From NCBI RefSeq assembly GCF_016820575.1, contig NZ_JAEMQH010000006.1, forward strand, positions 2,984 through 63,783: a DNA stretch of 60,800 nucleotides, in the 5' to 3' direction. The stretch is from Marinobacter sediminum. Lineage in GTDB: Bacteria; Pseudomonadota; Gammaproteobacteria; Pseudomonadales; Oleiphilaceae. The notes beneath the pieces were generated by a model. That model had not been told where the DNA came from, did no database searches, and was given only the letters and a program-made list of their open reading frames with translations. The translations under genes and the position numbers were made by a program. Below are positions 11,744 through 21,252 of the stretch, one piece after another; the first letter of the stretch is position 1, and each line of letters opens with the position of its first letter.

Positions 11744-11859
11744 ATAAAAGATGATTTTTTACCCATTTGTAAGATAGAATAGCGGCCCAATTTTTCAGGG
11801 AGCCTGCGGAGATTTCCAAAGCTCTCCGGGCCAGTCAAGCACACAGGGGCAGCGCATCC

Positions 11860-13113
11860 ATGTTTAATCGTGAAATGAAAATAGCCGGCTTTGATGACGA
11901 ACTCTGGAACGCCATGCAGGCGGAAGAGAAGCGTCAGGAAGCTCACATTGAGCTGATTGCATCCGAAAACTACACCAGCCCCCGAGTGATGGAGGCCCAA
12001 GGCAGTCTGCTGACGAACAAGTACGCGGAAGGCTACCCGGGCAAGCGTTACTACGGTGGCTGTGAGTTCGTCGACATCGCCGAAGATCTGGCCATCGAGC
12101 GCGCCAAAGAGCTGTTCGGTGCCGCTTACGCCAACGTACAGCCGCACTCCGGTTCCCAGGCCAACTCTGCCGTGTTCATGGCGCTGTTGAAGCCGGGCGA
12201 TACCGTTCTGGGCATGAGCCTGGCCCACGGTGGTCACCTGACCCACGGCGCCAGCGTCAACTTTTCTGGCAAGATCTACAACGCCGTCCAGTATGGCCTC
12301 AACCCGGAAACCGGCCTGATCGATTACGACGAAGTGGAAGCGCTGGCCGTAGAGCACAAGCCGAAGATGATCATTGCCGGCTTCTCCGCGTACTCCCAGG
12401 AGCTGGATTTTGCCCGTTTCCGTGCCATCGCCGATAAAGTGGGTGCTTACCTGTTCGTCGATATGGCGCACGTGGCTGGCCTGGTCGCCGCAGGCGTATA
12501 CCCGGACCCGGTGCCCCACGCACATGTCGTTGCCACGACTACCCACAAGACTCTGCGCGGTCCTCGTGGCGGCCTGATCCTGGCCTGCGACGACGCTGAC
12601 CTGCAGAAGAAGCTGAATTCCGCTGTCTTCCCGGGCGGCCAGGGTGGCCCGCTGATGCACGTGATTGCCGCCAAGGCGATCTGCTTCAAAGAGGCCATGA
12701 GCGACGAGTTCAAGAGCTACCAGAAGCAAGTGGTCAAGAACGCCAGCGCCATGGCCCAAGTGTTTGTTGAGCGCGGATACGATGTGGTTTCCGGTGGCAC
12801 CAAGAACCACCTGTTCCTGGTCAGCCTGATCAAGCAGGACATCACCGGTAAAGACGCGGACGCCGCCCTGGGCCGTGCTCACATCACCGTCAACAAGAAC
12901 GCGGTCCCCAACGACCCGCGTTCACCGTTCGTCACTTCCGGTCTGCGTATCGGCACACCGGCCATTACCACCCGTGGATTCGGCGAGTCTGAGTCCCGGG
13001 ATCTGGCCGGCTGGATTTGTGACATCCTCGATAACCTCGAAGACGACGCCGTGAACGACCGCGTACGCGAGCAGGTTGCTGCTCTGTGTGCCCGTTTCCC
13101 GGTCTACGGCTAA
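11860..13113 (+). CDS. glyA: Serine hydroxymethyltransferase
   Basis: GlyA converts serine and tetrahydrofolate to glycine and 5,10-methylene-THF, using PLP, in the cytoplasm. The 417-aa protein shows the N-terminal [10 protein letters not shown] motif, [13 protein letters not shown], and the PLP-lysine motif [13 protein letters not shown] with Lys230. Start and end agree with the family. It is followed by a strong GC hairpin and then the nrdR-rib cluster, the common gammaproteobacterial order. Confidence 0.98.
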   Translation: MFNREMKIAGFDDELWNAMQAEEKRQEAHIELIASENYTSPRVMEAQGSLLTNKYAEGYPGKRYYGGCEFVDIAEDLAIERAKELFGAAYANVQPHSGSQANSAVFMALLKPGDTVLGMSLAHGGHLTHGASVNFSGKIYNAVQYGLNPETGLIDYDEVEALAVEHKPKMIIAGFSAYSQELDFARFRAIADKVGAYLFVDMAHVAGLVAAGVYPDPVPHAHVVATTTHKTLRGPRGGLILACDDADLQKKLNSAVFPGGQGGPLMHVIAAKAICFKEAMSDEFKSYQKQVVKNASAMAQVFVERGYDVVSGGTKNHLFLVSLIKQDITGKDADAALGRAHITVNKNAVPNDPRSPFVTSGLRIGTPAITTRGFGESESRDLAGWICDILDNLEDDAVNDRVREQVAALCARFPVYG

Positions 13114-13129
13114 ACTACAGGCAAGACCC

Positions 13130-13172
13130 GCCGGCTCCGTCCGCGTATTAACGCGACCGGAGCCGGCTCCTT
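13130..13172 (+). terminator. GC-rich hairpin between glyA and nrdR
   Basis: A 10-bp stem, GCCGGCTCCG (13130-13139) with CGGAGCCGGC (13158-13167), encloses an inner CGCG stem and is followed by TCCTTT. It could terminate glyA or act as an attenuator, since nrdR begins only 20 bases later. The weak T-run makes full termination uncertain. Confidence 0.6.
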
Positions 13173-13188
13173 TCCGGAGTCTTTGATT

Positions 13189-13707
13189 ATGCATTGTCCC
13201 TTTTGTGGTGAAGCAGATACCAAGGTGATCGACTCGCGCCTGGTGGCCGAGGGCGATCAGGTGCGTCGCCGCAGGGAGTGCTTGTCCTGCCACGAACGTT
13301 TTACCACCTTCGAAAGTGCCGAACTGGTCATGCCCCGCGTGGTCAAGCAGGACGGGATTCGTCAGCCCTTCGATGAGGAAAAGCTGCGGTCCGGCATCAT
13401 GAAGGCACTCGAAAAGCGGCCGGTGAGCATCGAGCAGATTGATGCGGCGTTGAACCGCATCAAGTACCGGCTTCGCGCTACCGGTGAGCGAGAGGTCAAG
13501 TCGATGCAGTTGGGTGAGGAAGTGATGACCGAACTCCGGCAGCTGGACAAGGTAGCTTACGTGCGGTTTGCCTCGGTTTATCGCAGCTTCCAGGACATCA
13601 ACGAGTTCAAGGAAGAGATCGAGCGGTTGTCGGCGACCAATGGCGAGAATGCGGTAGATGTGGCCAAGGCGCTGGCCGACAACCAATCCTCGAAAGGAAA
13701 TGTATGA
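13189..13707 (+). CDS. nrdR: Transcriptional repressor NrdR
   Basis: NrdR represses ribonucleotide reductase operons by binding NrdR boxes in an ATP/dATP-dependent way. The 172-aa protein starts at ATG 13189 (MHCPFCG) with GGAG upstream; an in-frame TTG at 13183 is less likely. Cys3, Cys6, Cys31 and Cys34 form the zinc ribbon, and residues ~49-139 are the ATP-cone. Its stop overlaps the ribD start (ATGA), the usual nrdR-ribD arrangement. Confidence 0.97.
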   Translation: MHCPFCGEADTKVIDSRLVAEGDQVRRRRECLSCHERFTTFESAELVMPRVVKQDGIRQPFDEEKLRSGIMKALEKRPVSIEQIDAALNRIKYRLRATGEREVKSMQLGEEVMTELRQLDKVAYVRFASVYRSFQDINEFKEEIERLSATNGENAVDVAKALADNQSSKGNV

Positions 13708-14819
13708 TCGACGTCCGTGACCGGACCATGATGGCGCGGGCGGTCCAGCTTGCCTGGCGCGGCCGCTATTCAACGCATCCGAATCCGCGGGTGGGTTGTG
13801 TTATTGCCCGGGGCGATGAAATTCTGGGTGAAGGCTGGCACGAACGCGCCGGTGAGGCCCATGCCGAGATTCGGGCGCTCAGTCAGGCCGGTCCGTCTGC
13901 CCGAGGGGCAACGGCCTATGTCACGCTTGAGCCGTGCAGTCACTTTGGCCGGACGCCGCCGTGCGCGCGGGCATTGATTGATGCCGGTGTGGCGCATGTG
14001 GTTGCGGCAACCAAAGATCCGAACCCGTCGGTGTCCGGGCGTGGTCTGGAACTGCTGCGCGAGTCGGGTATTCAGGTTACTGAGGGTGTGCTGGCGCACG
14101 AGGCGGCACGCCTGAATCCGGGCTTCATGAAGCGCATGAACACGGGCCGCCCCTGGGTGCGCTTGAAGATGGCTGCCAGCCTGGATGGTCGAACCGCGAT
14201 GGCATCGGGTGAGAGCCAATGGATTACCGGCGCCGAGGCGCGTCAGGACGTCCAGCGTCTGCGCGCTATGAGTGACGCCATCGTTACCGGTGTCGGCACG
14301 GTGCTGGCAGACGATCCATCGCTCACCGTCCGCCGGGAAGAGCTGGGAGATATTGGCGATGCCACCGAGCCATCCCGGCAGCCGCTACGAGTCATCGCGG
14401 ATCGGGACGCGCGTACCCCGGCCTCGGCGACCATCCTGAAGGGCGGCAACGTACAGGTGTTCTGTGCTTCGTCCACCCTGGCGACCGCGCCGGCGCAGGA
14501 TTTGGCAGCCCTGGGAATCAGCATCAACGGGGTTGCCTGGAAAGATAACGGCATCGACGTGGCAGAGTTGCTGGATTCCCTGGGTGAGCTGGGTATCAAC
14601 GAACTGCTGGTGGAAGCCGGGCCAACACTCGCGGGCACCTTCATCAGCGAAGGCCTGGTCGACGAACTCTGGCTATACCAGGCGCCGGTGTTTCTGGGCA
14701 GCACCGGGCGTCCGACTGCGCATCTGCCACTGGAATCAATGGCAGACAAAGTGCAGTGGAAAGTGCTTGATCGACGTCAGGTGGGTGAGGATCAGCGACT
14801 GATCCTGGCGCGCCAGTAA
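13704..14819 (+). CDS. ribD: Bifunctional riboflavin deaminase/reductase RibD
   Basis: RibD deaminates the pyrimidine product of GTP cyclohydrolase II and reduces its ribosyl chain. The 371-aa protein has the cytidine-deaminase-like zinc site His53-Ala-Glu55 and [11 protein letters not shown] (Cys78, Cys87), then the C-terminal HTP reductase domain from about residue 150 ([15 protein letters not shown]). It overlaps nrdR by 4 bases. The gene that normally follows it, ribE (riboflavin synthase alpha), is absent here. Confidence 0.97.
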   Translation: MIDVRDRTMMARAVQLAWRGRYSTHPNPRVGCVIARGDEILGEGWHERAGEAHAEIRALSQAGPSARGATAYVTLEPCSHFGRTPPCARALIDAGVAHVVAATKDPNPSVSGRGLELLRESGIQVTEGVLAHEAARLNPGFMKRMNTGRPWVRLKMAASLDGRTAMASGESQWITGAEARQDVQRLRAMSDAIVTGVGTVLADDPSLTVRREELGDIGDATEPSRQPLRVIADRDARTPASATILKGGNVQVFCASSTLATAPAQDLAALGISINGVAWKDNGIDVAELLDSLGELGINELLVEAGPTLAGTFISEGLVDELWLYQAPVFLGSTGRPTAHLPLESMADKVQWKVLDRRQVGEDQRLILARQ

Positions 14820-14838
14820 TCATTAAATTCACGGTGTC

Positions 14839-14859
14839 CCGGCAACCCGAGGCTGCCGG
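14839..14859 (+). promoter_or_regulatory. Hairpin in the ribD-ribBX gap
   Basis: CCGGCA (14839-14844) pairs with TGCCGG (14854-14859) in the 64-base gap where ribE normally sits. There is no T-run. It may be an mRNA processing or stability element; nothing in the gap looks like a ribE remnant. Confidence 0.35.
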
Positions 14860-14883
14860 CAAACCGCAAGGGTGCAAAACTGT

Positions 14884-15999
14884 ATGGCACTGAACAGCAT
14901 TGAAGAAATCATCGAAGATATCCGTCAGGGCAAGATGGTCATCCTGATGGATGATGAGGATCGCGAAAACGAAGGCGATCTGGTGATGGCGGCTGAACAC
15001 TGTTCCGCCGAAGCCATCAATTTCATGGCGCGTTTTGGTCGTGGCCTGATCTGCATGCCCATGACCCGAGATCGCTGTGAACAGCTGGGCCTGCCGTTAA
15101 TGGTGCATCAGAATGCCTCTGGTTTTGGCACCAAGTTCACGCTGTCGATTGAAGCGAAAGAAGGGGTGACCACCGGTATTTCCGCGGCCGATCGCGCCCG
15201 CACGGTTCAGGCCGCAGTGGCCCGGGATGCCAAGGCCTCGGATCTGGTCCAGCCGGGTCATATTTTCCCGCTGATGGCCGATCCCGGTGGCGTACTCAGC
15301 CGCGCCGGGCATACCGAGGCGTCCTGCGACCTGGCCGCATTGGCCGGATCGGAGCCGGCTGGTGTCATCTGCGAGATCATGAACGACGATGGCTCCATGG
15401 CCCGTCGGGAAGATCTTGAGCGGTTTGCCGAGGAGCACGATCTGAAGATTGGCACCATTGCCGATCTGATCCACTACCGCACCATGAATGAGCGCACCAT
15501 CGAGTGCGTGGAAGAGAACACACTGGACACCGAGTACGGCAAGTTCAACCTGCGCACCTACCGCGACAACATCCAGGGTGCTACTCACCTGGCTATGGTT
15601 ATGGGTGATATCCGCGCTGAAGAGCCGGTCCATGTGCGTGTGCACATTACCGACACCCTGCGCGATCTGCTCGGTGCCCGCCGCAAGGATTCTCGCAGCT
15701 GGCCGTTGCACCACGCCCTGGAGAAAGTGGCCGCCGAGGGCCGGGGCGTCGTCGTATTGCTGAACAGTGCTGAGGACAGCTACAACCTGGAAGACCGTAT
15801 CCACGAGTTCTTTGATGAAGGGCAAGGCTCTGCGGGCAAGGGCAGTTCCGGTGTTTATTTCACCGTGGGTACCGGTTCCCAGATTCTGCGGGACATCGGC
15901 GTTGGTAAAATGCGCCTGTTAAGCCCGCCCATCAAGTTCTCCGCCATTTCCGGATTCGATCTGGAAGTGGTTGAATACGTTCCCTATACCCCTAATTGA
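14884..15999 (+). CDS. ribBX: 3,4-dihydroxy-2-butanone-4-phosphate synthase with degenerate GTP cyclohydrolase II-like domain (RibBX type)
   Basis: The N-terminal ~205 residues are a full DHBP synthase, with [11 protein letters not shown] near residues 23-33 and the conserved HTEASCDLA. It makes the four-carbon riboflavin precursor from ribulose 5-phosphate. The C-terminal ~160 residues resemble RibA but lack the zinc cysteines and catalytic motif: where RibA has a cysteine-rich SECLTGD-type segment, this protein reads [13 protein letters not shown]. Such DHBPS-RibX fusions are known in Proteobacteria, so a separate ribA should supply the cyclohydrolase. The start is ATG 14884 (MALNSIEE); GTG 14872 is in frame but less family-like. 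Length 371 aa. Confidence 0.93.
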   Translation: MALNSIEEIIEDIRQGKMVILMDDEDRENEGDLVMAAEHCSAEAINFMARFGRGLICMPMTRDRCEQLGLPLMVHQNASGFGTKFTLSIEAKEGVTTGISAADRARTVQAAVARDAKASDLVQPGHIFPLMADPGGVLSRAGHTEASCDLAALAGSEPAGVICEIMNDDGSMARREDLERFAEEHDLKIGTIADLIHYRTMNERTIECVEENTLDTEYGKFNLRTYRDNIQGATHLAMVMGDIRAEEPVHVRVHITDTLRDLLGARRKDSRSWPLHHALEKVAAEGRGVVVLLNSAEDSYNLEDRIHEFFDEGQGSAGKGSSGVYFTVGTGSQILRDIGVGKMRLLSPPIKFSAISGFDLEVVEYVPYTPN

Positions 16000-16046
16000 T
16001 TAACCCGGTCATGACCAGCGCGTCGTGACCTGTGAAGGAGCCATGC

Positions 16047-16523
16047 ATGGCAGATATCAAAGTAATTGAAGGTGATTTTACCGAGTGCAGCGGACGGTAC
16101 GCGCTGGTCGTTGGCCGATTTAACGGCTTCGTAGTTGAAAGCCTGGTGGACGGAGCGGTGGATACCCTGCGTCGCCACGGCATTTCAGACGATGACATTA
16201 CCATTATCCGTGTGCCGGGCGCGTACGAGATGCCGCTGGCGGTAAAACGCGTTGCCGAGACCTCCAACTACGACGCAATCATTGCTCTGGGCGCTGTGAT
16301 TCGTGGTGGTACGCCTCACTTCGAGTACGTCGCCGGTGAAGCCTCCAGTGGTCTGGGCGCAGTCAGCCTGGAAACCGACGTACCGGTTACCTTTGGTGTG
16401 CTGACCGTGGATTCTATCGAGCAGGCTATCGAACGTTCTGGCACCAAAGCCGGTAACAAGGGCGCGGAAGCGGCCATTACCGCGCTGGAAATGGTCAGCC
16501 TGTTCAAGAAGCTGGGTGAGTAA
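16047..16523 (+). CDS. ribH: 6,7-dimethyl-8-ribityllumazine synthase
   Basis: RibH joins the RibD product and DHBP to form lumazine, the substrate of riboflavin synthase. The 158-aa length is typical. It contains [23 protein letters not shown], and [17 protein letters not shown] with the active-site histidine. ATG 16047 follows AAGGAG (16035-16040) at six bases, so the upstream in-frame GTG 16032 is rejected. Its stop overlaps the nusB start by one base. Confidence 0.97.
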   Translation: MADIKVIEGDFTECSGRYALVVGRFNGFVVESLVDGAVDTLRRHGISDDDITIIRVPGAYEMPLAVKRVAETSNYDAIIALGAVIRGGTPHFEYVAGEASSGLGAVSLETDVPVTFGVLTVDSIEQAIERSGTKAGNKGAEAAITALEMVSLFKKLGE

Positions 16524-16999
16524 TGAGCGCAATTGACGATAACACCCCACAGCCAGCCCCGAGCGGCCAGCCCAAAGCCGGCGATCGTCGCCGCGCCCGG
16601 GCCCTGGCTCTGCAGGGACTGTACCAGCGCCACTTCAGCAAGAGCTCGATTTCGGACATTGAGGCCGAGTTCATGGTTGATAACGACATGGCCAAGGTCG
16701 ATCTGCTGTATTTTCGCGACCTGTTGCGGGGCGTGCACCGGGAGCAGGCCGATCTGGACCAGCTATTGGAGCCGTACCTGGATCGCCCGCTGCAGGAAGT
16801 GGATGCCATTGAACTGGCCATCGTTCGCCTTGGCGCCTACGAGTTGAAGCATCGCCTGGATGTGCCGTACAAGGTGGTGATCAACGAAGGCATTGAAATG
16901 GCAAAGCGCTTCGGCGGTACGGAAGGCCATAAGTTCGTCAACAGTGTTCTGGACAAGCTCAGCCGTCGCTTGCGTCTGGCAGAGACACGTCCCCGCTAG
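16523..16999 (+). CDS. nusB: Transcription antitermination factor NusB
   Basis: NusB binds boxA RNA with NusE (S10) and supports antitermination on rRNA operons. The 158-aa protein carries the conserved RRRARALALQGLYQ helix near the N-terminus and the C-terminal INEGIEMAKRFGG...FVNSVLDKL. It overlaps ribH by one base, and the ribH-nusB-thiL order is typical. The first ~20 residues, rich in Pro and polar residues, are an unremarkable extension. Confidence 0.97.
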   Translation: MSAIDDNTPQPAPSGQPKAGDRRRARALALQGLYQRHFSKSSISDIEAEFMVDNDMAKVDLLYFRDLLRGVHREQADLDQLLEPYLDRPLQEVDAIELAIVRLGAYELKHRLDVPYKVVINEGIEMAKRFGGTEGHKFVNSVLDKLSRRLRLAETRPR

Positions 17000-17002
17000 G
17001 GC

Positions 17003-17959
17003 ATGGGCGAGTTTGAGCTGATTCAAAAGCATTTCCTGCCCCTGGCTTGCTCCGTGTCCAACGATGCGTTGGTGCTGGGGCCAGGAGATGACTGTGCGAT
17101 TCAGCGTATTCCCACCGGCCGTGATCTGGTGTTCTCCATCGATACCATGGTGGAGGGCATCCACTTCCCCGAATCCTATCCTCCCGAATACCTTGGTTGG
17201 CGGGCCCTCGCCGCAGCTGCCAGCGACCTGGCCGCTATGGGCGCTGAGCCGGCCTGCTTTACCCTGGCGCTGACGCTGCCGGAGGCTGACGATCACTGGC
17301 TTACAGGCTTTGCTCGTGGACTTGCCGATGCCAGCCACACTTTTCGACTGGCCCTGGCAGGTGGCGATACCACTCGCGGGCCATTGTCATTGAGTGTTCA
17401 GGTTCATGGGACTGTGGCAGAAGGTCGTGGCTTGAGACGTTCCGGAGCCAGGCCAGGGGATTTGATTTGTGTGTCCGGCACATTGGGCGACGCGGGCGCG
17501 GCTCTGGACTACCTTGAGGAAACGCAGCCCACCGACAACATGGCTCAGGTGCTTGAGCGTTACCACCATCCGCACCCGCGCCTGGAACTCGGTGAGTCGT
17601 TAATCGGGCTGGCAACTTCCGCCATTGATATATCCGATGGTTTGATGGCTGATCTGGGGCACATTCTGGAGGCCTCTGGGGCCGGTGCCACCATCGATCC
17701 GGCCTTGATCCCGCTGTCGCCTGCGCTGTCCGGGCTGAAGGGCGCACGCGCGGTAGACTACGCTTTAAACGCCGGAGACGATTACGAGCTCTGCGTTACC
17801 ATCCCCGAGATACTCTGGCAGGGCGCGTCGGACGCAATTCGCAACCAGATGACGGTTATCGGCACCGTGAATCAGGATGCCGGGTTGCATATCAAGGATA
17901 GCCCCGGCCTGACCGACAGACCGGGTGCAGGTTTCGACCATTTCAGGAGCAAGGCATGA
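17003..17959 (+). CDS. thiL: Thiamine-monophosphate kinase
   Basis: ThiL phosphorylates thiamine monophosphate to thiamine pyrophosphate. The 318-aa protein shows the N-terminal GEFELIQ, the Mg/ATP motif GPGDDCA, the second acidic motif DTMVEGIHF, and LAGGDTTRG. It starts three bases after nusB and overlaps pgpA by four bases, so translation is likely coupled. Confidence 0.96.
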   Translation: MGEFELIQKHFLPLACSVSNDALVLGPGDDCAIQRIPTGRDLVFSIDTMVEGIHFPESYPPEYLGWRALAAAASDLAAMGAEPACFTLALTLPEADDHWLTGFARGLADASHTFRLALAGGDTTRGPLSLSVQVHGTVAEGRGLRRSGARPGDLICVSGTLGDAGAALDYLEETQPTDNMAQVLERYHHPHPRLELGESLIGLATSAIDISDGLMADLGHILEASGAGATIDPALIPLSPALSGLKGARAVDYALNAGDDYELCVTIPEILWQGASDAIRNQMTVIGTVNQDAGLHIKDSPGLTDRPGAGFDHFRSKA

Positions 17960-18480
17960 GTCAGGACGATTTTCCCGAACCGGATTTGCCGCAGGCGTTG
18001 TTGCCGCCGGGCTTTTTGAAGAATCCGGTGCACCTCCTGGCGTTTGGTTTTGGCAGCGGGGCGGCGGCGAGGGCGCCGGGAACCTGGGGCAGTCTGGCCG
18101 CTATTCCCTTGTGGTACACCTTCGCGTGGCTGCCAGGGCCGGTTTACTGGGGTATCGTTCTGGTAGCCTTCCTGATTGGTATCTGGCTGTGTGGCCAAAC
18201 CGCGCGGGACCTGAAGGTTCATGATCACGGTGGCATAGTCTGGGACGAGTTCGTGGGCATGTGGATCGCCCTGGGCCTTTTCCCGGAACAGATAGTCGGG
18301 GTTTTGCTGGCATTCACCCTGTTCAGGCTGTTTGATGTCTTGAAGCCGTGGCCGATTAACTGGCTGGACGATCGTCTGCCGGGGGGGCTGGGGATCATGG
18401 TGGATGACGTGGTGGCAGGGCTGATGGCGATGCTGTCCATGCTCGCCATTGATCGATGGTTGTTGCCGGTCATTGTCTGA
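17956..18480 (+). CDS. pgpA: Phosphatidylglycerophosphatase A
   Basis: PgpA dephosphorylates phosphatidylglycerol phosphate in the inner membrane. The 174-aa protein has the family segments GFGSGAAARAPGTWGS and DEFVGMW, and FRLFDVLKPWP with the conserved acidic residues. Several hydrophobic segments (about 50-80, 95-120 and 150-172) are predicted membrane spans. It closes the nrdR-to-pgpA cluster; a convergent small gene begins 25 bases later. Confidence 0.95.
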   Translation: MSQDDFPEPDLPQALLPPGFLKNPVHLLAFGFGSGAAARAPGTWGSLAAIPLWYTFAWLPGPVYWGIVLVAFLIGIWLCGQTARDLKVHDHGGIVWDEFVGMWIALGLFPEQIVGVLLAFTLFRLFDVLKPWPINWLDDRLPGGLGIMVDDVVAGLMAMLSMLAIDRWLLPVIV

Positions 18481-18505
18481 GCCGGCGTTGGCCCTGAGGG
18501 GCAGT

Positions 18506-18709
18506 TCAGTGCAGCTGTTGCTCCTCTGGTAGCAGTCTTACGACGTGCAGAAATCGGCGCAGCCCGGTTTCCGCGCGCTCTCTCGATGCGAAAGGACCAC
18601 TGTCGAAGCCTTCCCGAGTGGTGAAGTACCATTTGCTGCCGACGCAGAAGAACCGGCTACTTCTAAAGGGAACGGGCCCGGCTTCTCCCGATCTGATTTG
18701 GGTATCCAT
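18506..18709 (-). CDS. Small DUF6316-type protein
   Basis: This 67-aa protein centres on FRSSRFFCVGSKWYFTTREG followed by GPFASRERAE, a pattern I recognise from the small DUF6316 family of Pseudomonas relatives. Its function is unknown. There is no signal peptide or membrane segment. AGGAG stands about five bases before the ATG, a strong ribosome site that supports a real gene. It is convergent with pgpA and divergent from the lipoprotein gene at 18976. The family name is from memory. Confidence 0.75.
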   Translation of the reverse strand: MDTQIRSGEAGPVPFRSSRFFCVGSKWYFTTREGFDSGPFASRERAETGLRRFLHVVRLLPEEQQLH

Positions 18710-18786
18710 AACGTCTCCTGTGCCCGCTGCCGACTGATTTGCATCGTTCGCAGCGTTTCTTTGGCCAATCTGTATAAAATTAATCC

Positions 18787-18801
18787 AATTCCGCCGGAAT
18801 T
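18787..18801. promoter_or_regulatory. Palindrome in AT-rich divergent promoter region
   Basis: AATTCCG-C-CGGAATT is a perfect odd palindrome in the 266-base gap between the DUF6316 gene (minus) and the DUF2057 lipoprotein gene (plus). The surroundings are AT-rich, with TATAAA-like -10 candidates on both strands (18774, 18836). It could be an operator shared by both genes. Confidence 0.35.
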
Positions 18802-18975
18802 CAACACTTTTTTACAATTCCACGTTATCGGTTGCTATAAAGATCGGCATAATCGCCAACGGTTCCGGCGTGGCTGATCGGGCGGGATGGCTTGCCCTGG
18901 CTGGGCGCACTCGTCAGAATGCCATCAAACGGGTGCTAACCTCAGGACCTTTTCCCTTCACATCAAGGAGATTTC

Positions 18976-19650
18976 ATGGGTATCACGCAAGCTTCATCGT
19001 TTCAGCCGAAGTTTGGTCGTTCAATCAAGCGCGTTTCGCGTTCACTGGTGGCGAGTGTTCTGGTGGTCGCGCTGGCCGGCTGTTCGACGTCTATGACGCG
19101 GGTAGAGACTTGGGAAGGGGAGCCGGAAGAAGCAAGCCAGGCTTCTACGCTGAAGGCGCCCGGCGCGATTAAGGTAACCCAGGTTAACGGCCGTAATATG
19201 AGCAGCTTCCTGATGGACGATCTGGCGCTGGACTACGCCCTGTTGCCCGGTGAGAACGAAGTGGTGTTCACGCACAAGACTATCTGGGCAAAGTCCGGTG
19301 TGGTTGAGAATGGCGAATCAAAGGTGCATGTGTACCTGAGTGAACCCCAAGTTGTCCGTTTCAACGCCAATCAGGACGAGGTGTATCGCTTTAGTTTCCC
19401 TGAGCCGGAATCGCGCGCCGAGGCCGAGCAAATGGCGGAGACGTTTATGGCCACGGTAGTCAACGAAGAGGGTCAGGCGGTAGCGACCTCTCAGGTATGG
19501 GCGCCTGAGCCTGCCTCTGACCGCACACCTATTCCCGCAAGCCGTGCGGTCGATTCAGCCGATGAGAATGCGCTGGAGAGACTCAAGGCGGTTTGGGCAA
19601 CGGCCACCGAAGACGAGAAGAAAGCTTTCCTGCGCTGGGCCTTTGAATAA
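18976..19650 (+). CDS. DUF2057 (YccT-like) family lipoprotein
   Basis: The 224-aa protein has a long N-terminus, a hydrophobic stretch LVASVLVVALAGC, and a lipobox LAGC with lipidation expected on Cys36. The mature part resembles DUF2057/YccT proteins: a segment of type IKVTQVNGRNMSSFLM, then LLPGENEVVFTHKTIW, and a strand-rich region ending FRFSFPEPE-like. These envelope proteins have no settled function. The C-terminal ~50 residues end in KKAFLRWAF, a tail also seen in related marine proteins. An AAGGAG sits ahead of the ATG. Confidence 0.7.
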   Translation: MGITQASSFQPKFGRSIKRVSRSLVASVLVVALAGCSTSMTRVETWEGEPEEASQASTLKAPGAIKVTQVNGRNMSSFLMDDLALDYALLPGENEVVFTHKTIWAKSGVVENGESKVHVYLSEPQVVRFNANQDEVYRFSFPEPESRAEAEQMAETFMATVVNEEGQAVATSQVWAPEPASDRTPIPASRAVDSADENALERLKAVWATATEDEKKAFLRWAFE

Positions 19651-19699
19651 CGACCCATAGCAAGGCGCCGGCCTGCCCTGGGGTGGGCCGGTAGCCTCC

Positions 19700-21232
19700 T
19701 CAGGCGCGAAAGCGGTGCAGCGCCTTTTTCAGAACACCTTCCAGTGCGGTCAGCACATCGTCGGTCAAGGTGTGGTGTGACGACGTCGAGCCCCCTTCCG
19801 AGTCTTCCTCCGGTTCCAGTGAGTTCGCTGCTGTCTCGATAGCGGCCAGGCTTTCCTCAACATAGCCGGCCAGGGAGACGCCATCGGCGACCACATCCGG
19901 GCACAGTGTAAAATTCAACGTGAGACTGCCCTGGTAGCTGACGGCGACGATCACCAGTCCCATGCTGTCGAACAGTGGCGCCGTGTTGTATTGCTGGACC
20001 AGTCTTGCGCCCTGCAGGTACAGCGGAACCTGGGGGCCCGGAACATTGGTGATCGGGAGATTGAATGCCGGCTGGTAGCGTTGCGCAATCTGCAGCTCTG
20101 AGTACAACCGGGCGGACAACGCCAGCATGGTCGAGGGCAGCAGTTCGGTCAGTCGATCGGCCGCAATGGCTTCCCGGTAGGGTTCCGAGGCGACCGCATT
20201 CCAGTGAATCCGGCGTATCCGCAAGGCCGGGTCCGGCTCACAGGTGGACAAGTCCAGAAGCATCGCCGACATCTGGTTGCCGGTAGCCCTGCGCAGGCTG
20301 TTGGAGCGCACCGAAATTGGGGTCATGGCGATCAGCGATTTCCGGGTGTCGGCCTTGTGATCAACGCTGTACCGGCGAAGGGTTTCGGCACACAGCCCCA
20401 AAACCACATCATTGAGCGTGACGTCCCCCAGTGTGGCTTTGATCGCTTTGAGCCGGGCCAGGTCGACATTGGCAGAGACGATTTGCCGATTGGCTGTGAT
20501 CTGTCGGTTGAACGGGCTGTGTGGCGCGGAGAACAGCGGGAAGGGCACGGGCAGCTTGCGCAACTGCTTCTGGATCAGGCCCCGTGCGGTGGCCTGGGCG
20601 GCATTAACGGCCAGGGCGGTAAATTGCACCGGTGTTCTCAGGATGTTGGCGCCGGCCTGGAGCATGACGCGTTCTTCTGACGGGGCAGGGCGCGGGTGCC
20701 AGGGGCGTGGAGCATGGATCGGACGGGGTTCCGGGGTATATTCCAGAAGATTACTCAGGATGTCCTCGCCGCTGAAAGCGTCGATGGCCGCATGGTGCAG
20801 CCGCACGATGAGTGCAAACCCCTGACTGTCGGCATCGTCGTCGTCCAACCGGAAGCCGTCCACAAAGGTAATATGCCATAGTGGTCGGTCCCGTTTCAGG
20901 GGCTCTTCCAGAATCTTCGACGCCAGAGTTATCAACGTATCCCTTTGGCCATGCTCCCCCAGATTGACGTAGGCCAGGTGGCGCTCAATGCTGAAATCAG
21001 GATCGTCAATCCAGTAAGGGCGGCCCAGGCGAATGGGGATTTCCTTTAAGCGCTGGCGGAAGACCGGGACCACATGCAGCCGGCTTCGGAGGTAAGCAAC
21101 AAAAGTGCTGAACGCCAGGGGCGTTTTCTGCTCGCTGGCGTCGAACAGATAGATGCCCCCAATGTGCATGGGCGTGGTCTCTGATTCCAGGTACAGGAAC
21201 GAGGCATCCAGTTCCGACAACTGCCGCATCAA
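19700..21232 (-). CDS. Wax ester synthase/diacylglycerol acyltransferase (WS/DGAT) family protein
   Basis: WS/DGAT enzymes move acyl groups from acyl-CoA to fatty alcohols or diacylglycerol, making storage wax esters or triacylglycerol at the inner membrane. The 510-aa protein carries the family's PLW (117-119) and ND (Asn274-Asp275) motifs and NVPGPQVPLYL. The catalytic motif, canonically HHxxxDG, reads HHAAIDA (146-152): the final glycine is alanine. The two histidines and the aspartate remain. Marinobacter genomes hold several paralogues, some with low wax synthase activity, so activity is uncertain. AGGGAG precedes the start, and a palindrome overlaps the likely promoter. The ~45-residue acidic, serine-rich stretch near the C-terminus looks like a linker. 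Confidence 0.9.
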   Translation of the reverse strand: MMRQLSELDASFLYLESETTPMHIGGIYLFDASEQKTPLAFSTFVAYLRSRLHVVPVFRQRLKEIPIRLGRPYWIDDPDFSIERHLAYVNLGEHGQRDTLITLASKILEEPLKRDRPLWHITFVDGFRLDDDDADSQGFALIVRLHHAAIDAFSGEDILSNLLEYTPEPRPIHAPRPWHPRPAPSEERVMLQAGANILRTPVQFTALAVNAAQATARGLIQKQLRKLPVPFPLFSAPHSPFNRQITANRQIVSANVDLARLKAIKATLGDVTLNDVVLGLCAETLRRYSVDHKADTRKSLIAMTPISVRSNSLRRATGNQMSAMLLDLSTCEPDPALRIRRIHWNAVASEPYREAIAADRLTELLPSTMLALSARLYSELQIAQRYQPAFNLPITNVPGPQVPLYLQGARLVQQYNTAPLFDSMGLVIVAVSYQGSLTLNFTLCPDVVADGVSLAGYVEESLAAIETAANSLEPEEDSEGGSTSSHHTLTDDVLTALEGVLKKALHRFRA

Positions 21233-21252
21233 TAAACTCCCTTGGCGCTAAA

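Noticed and set aside
11596..12882. Open frame extending ettA by 429 codons antisense to glyA
   Set aside because: The conserved EttA N-terminus begins at 11595; the extension mirrors glyA codons and resembles no protein.
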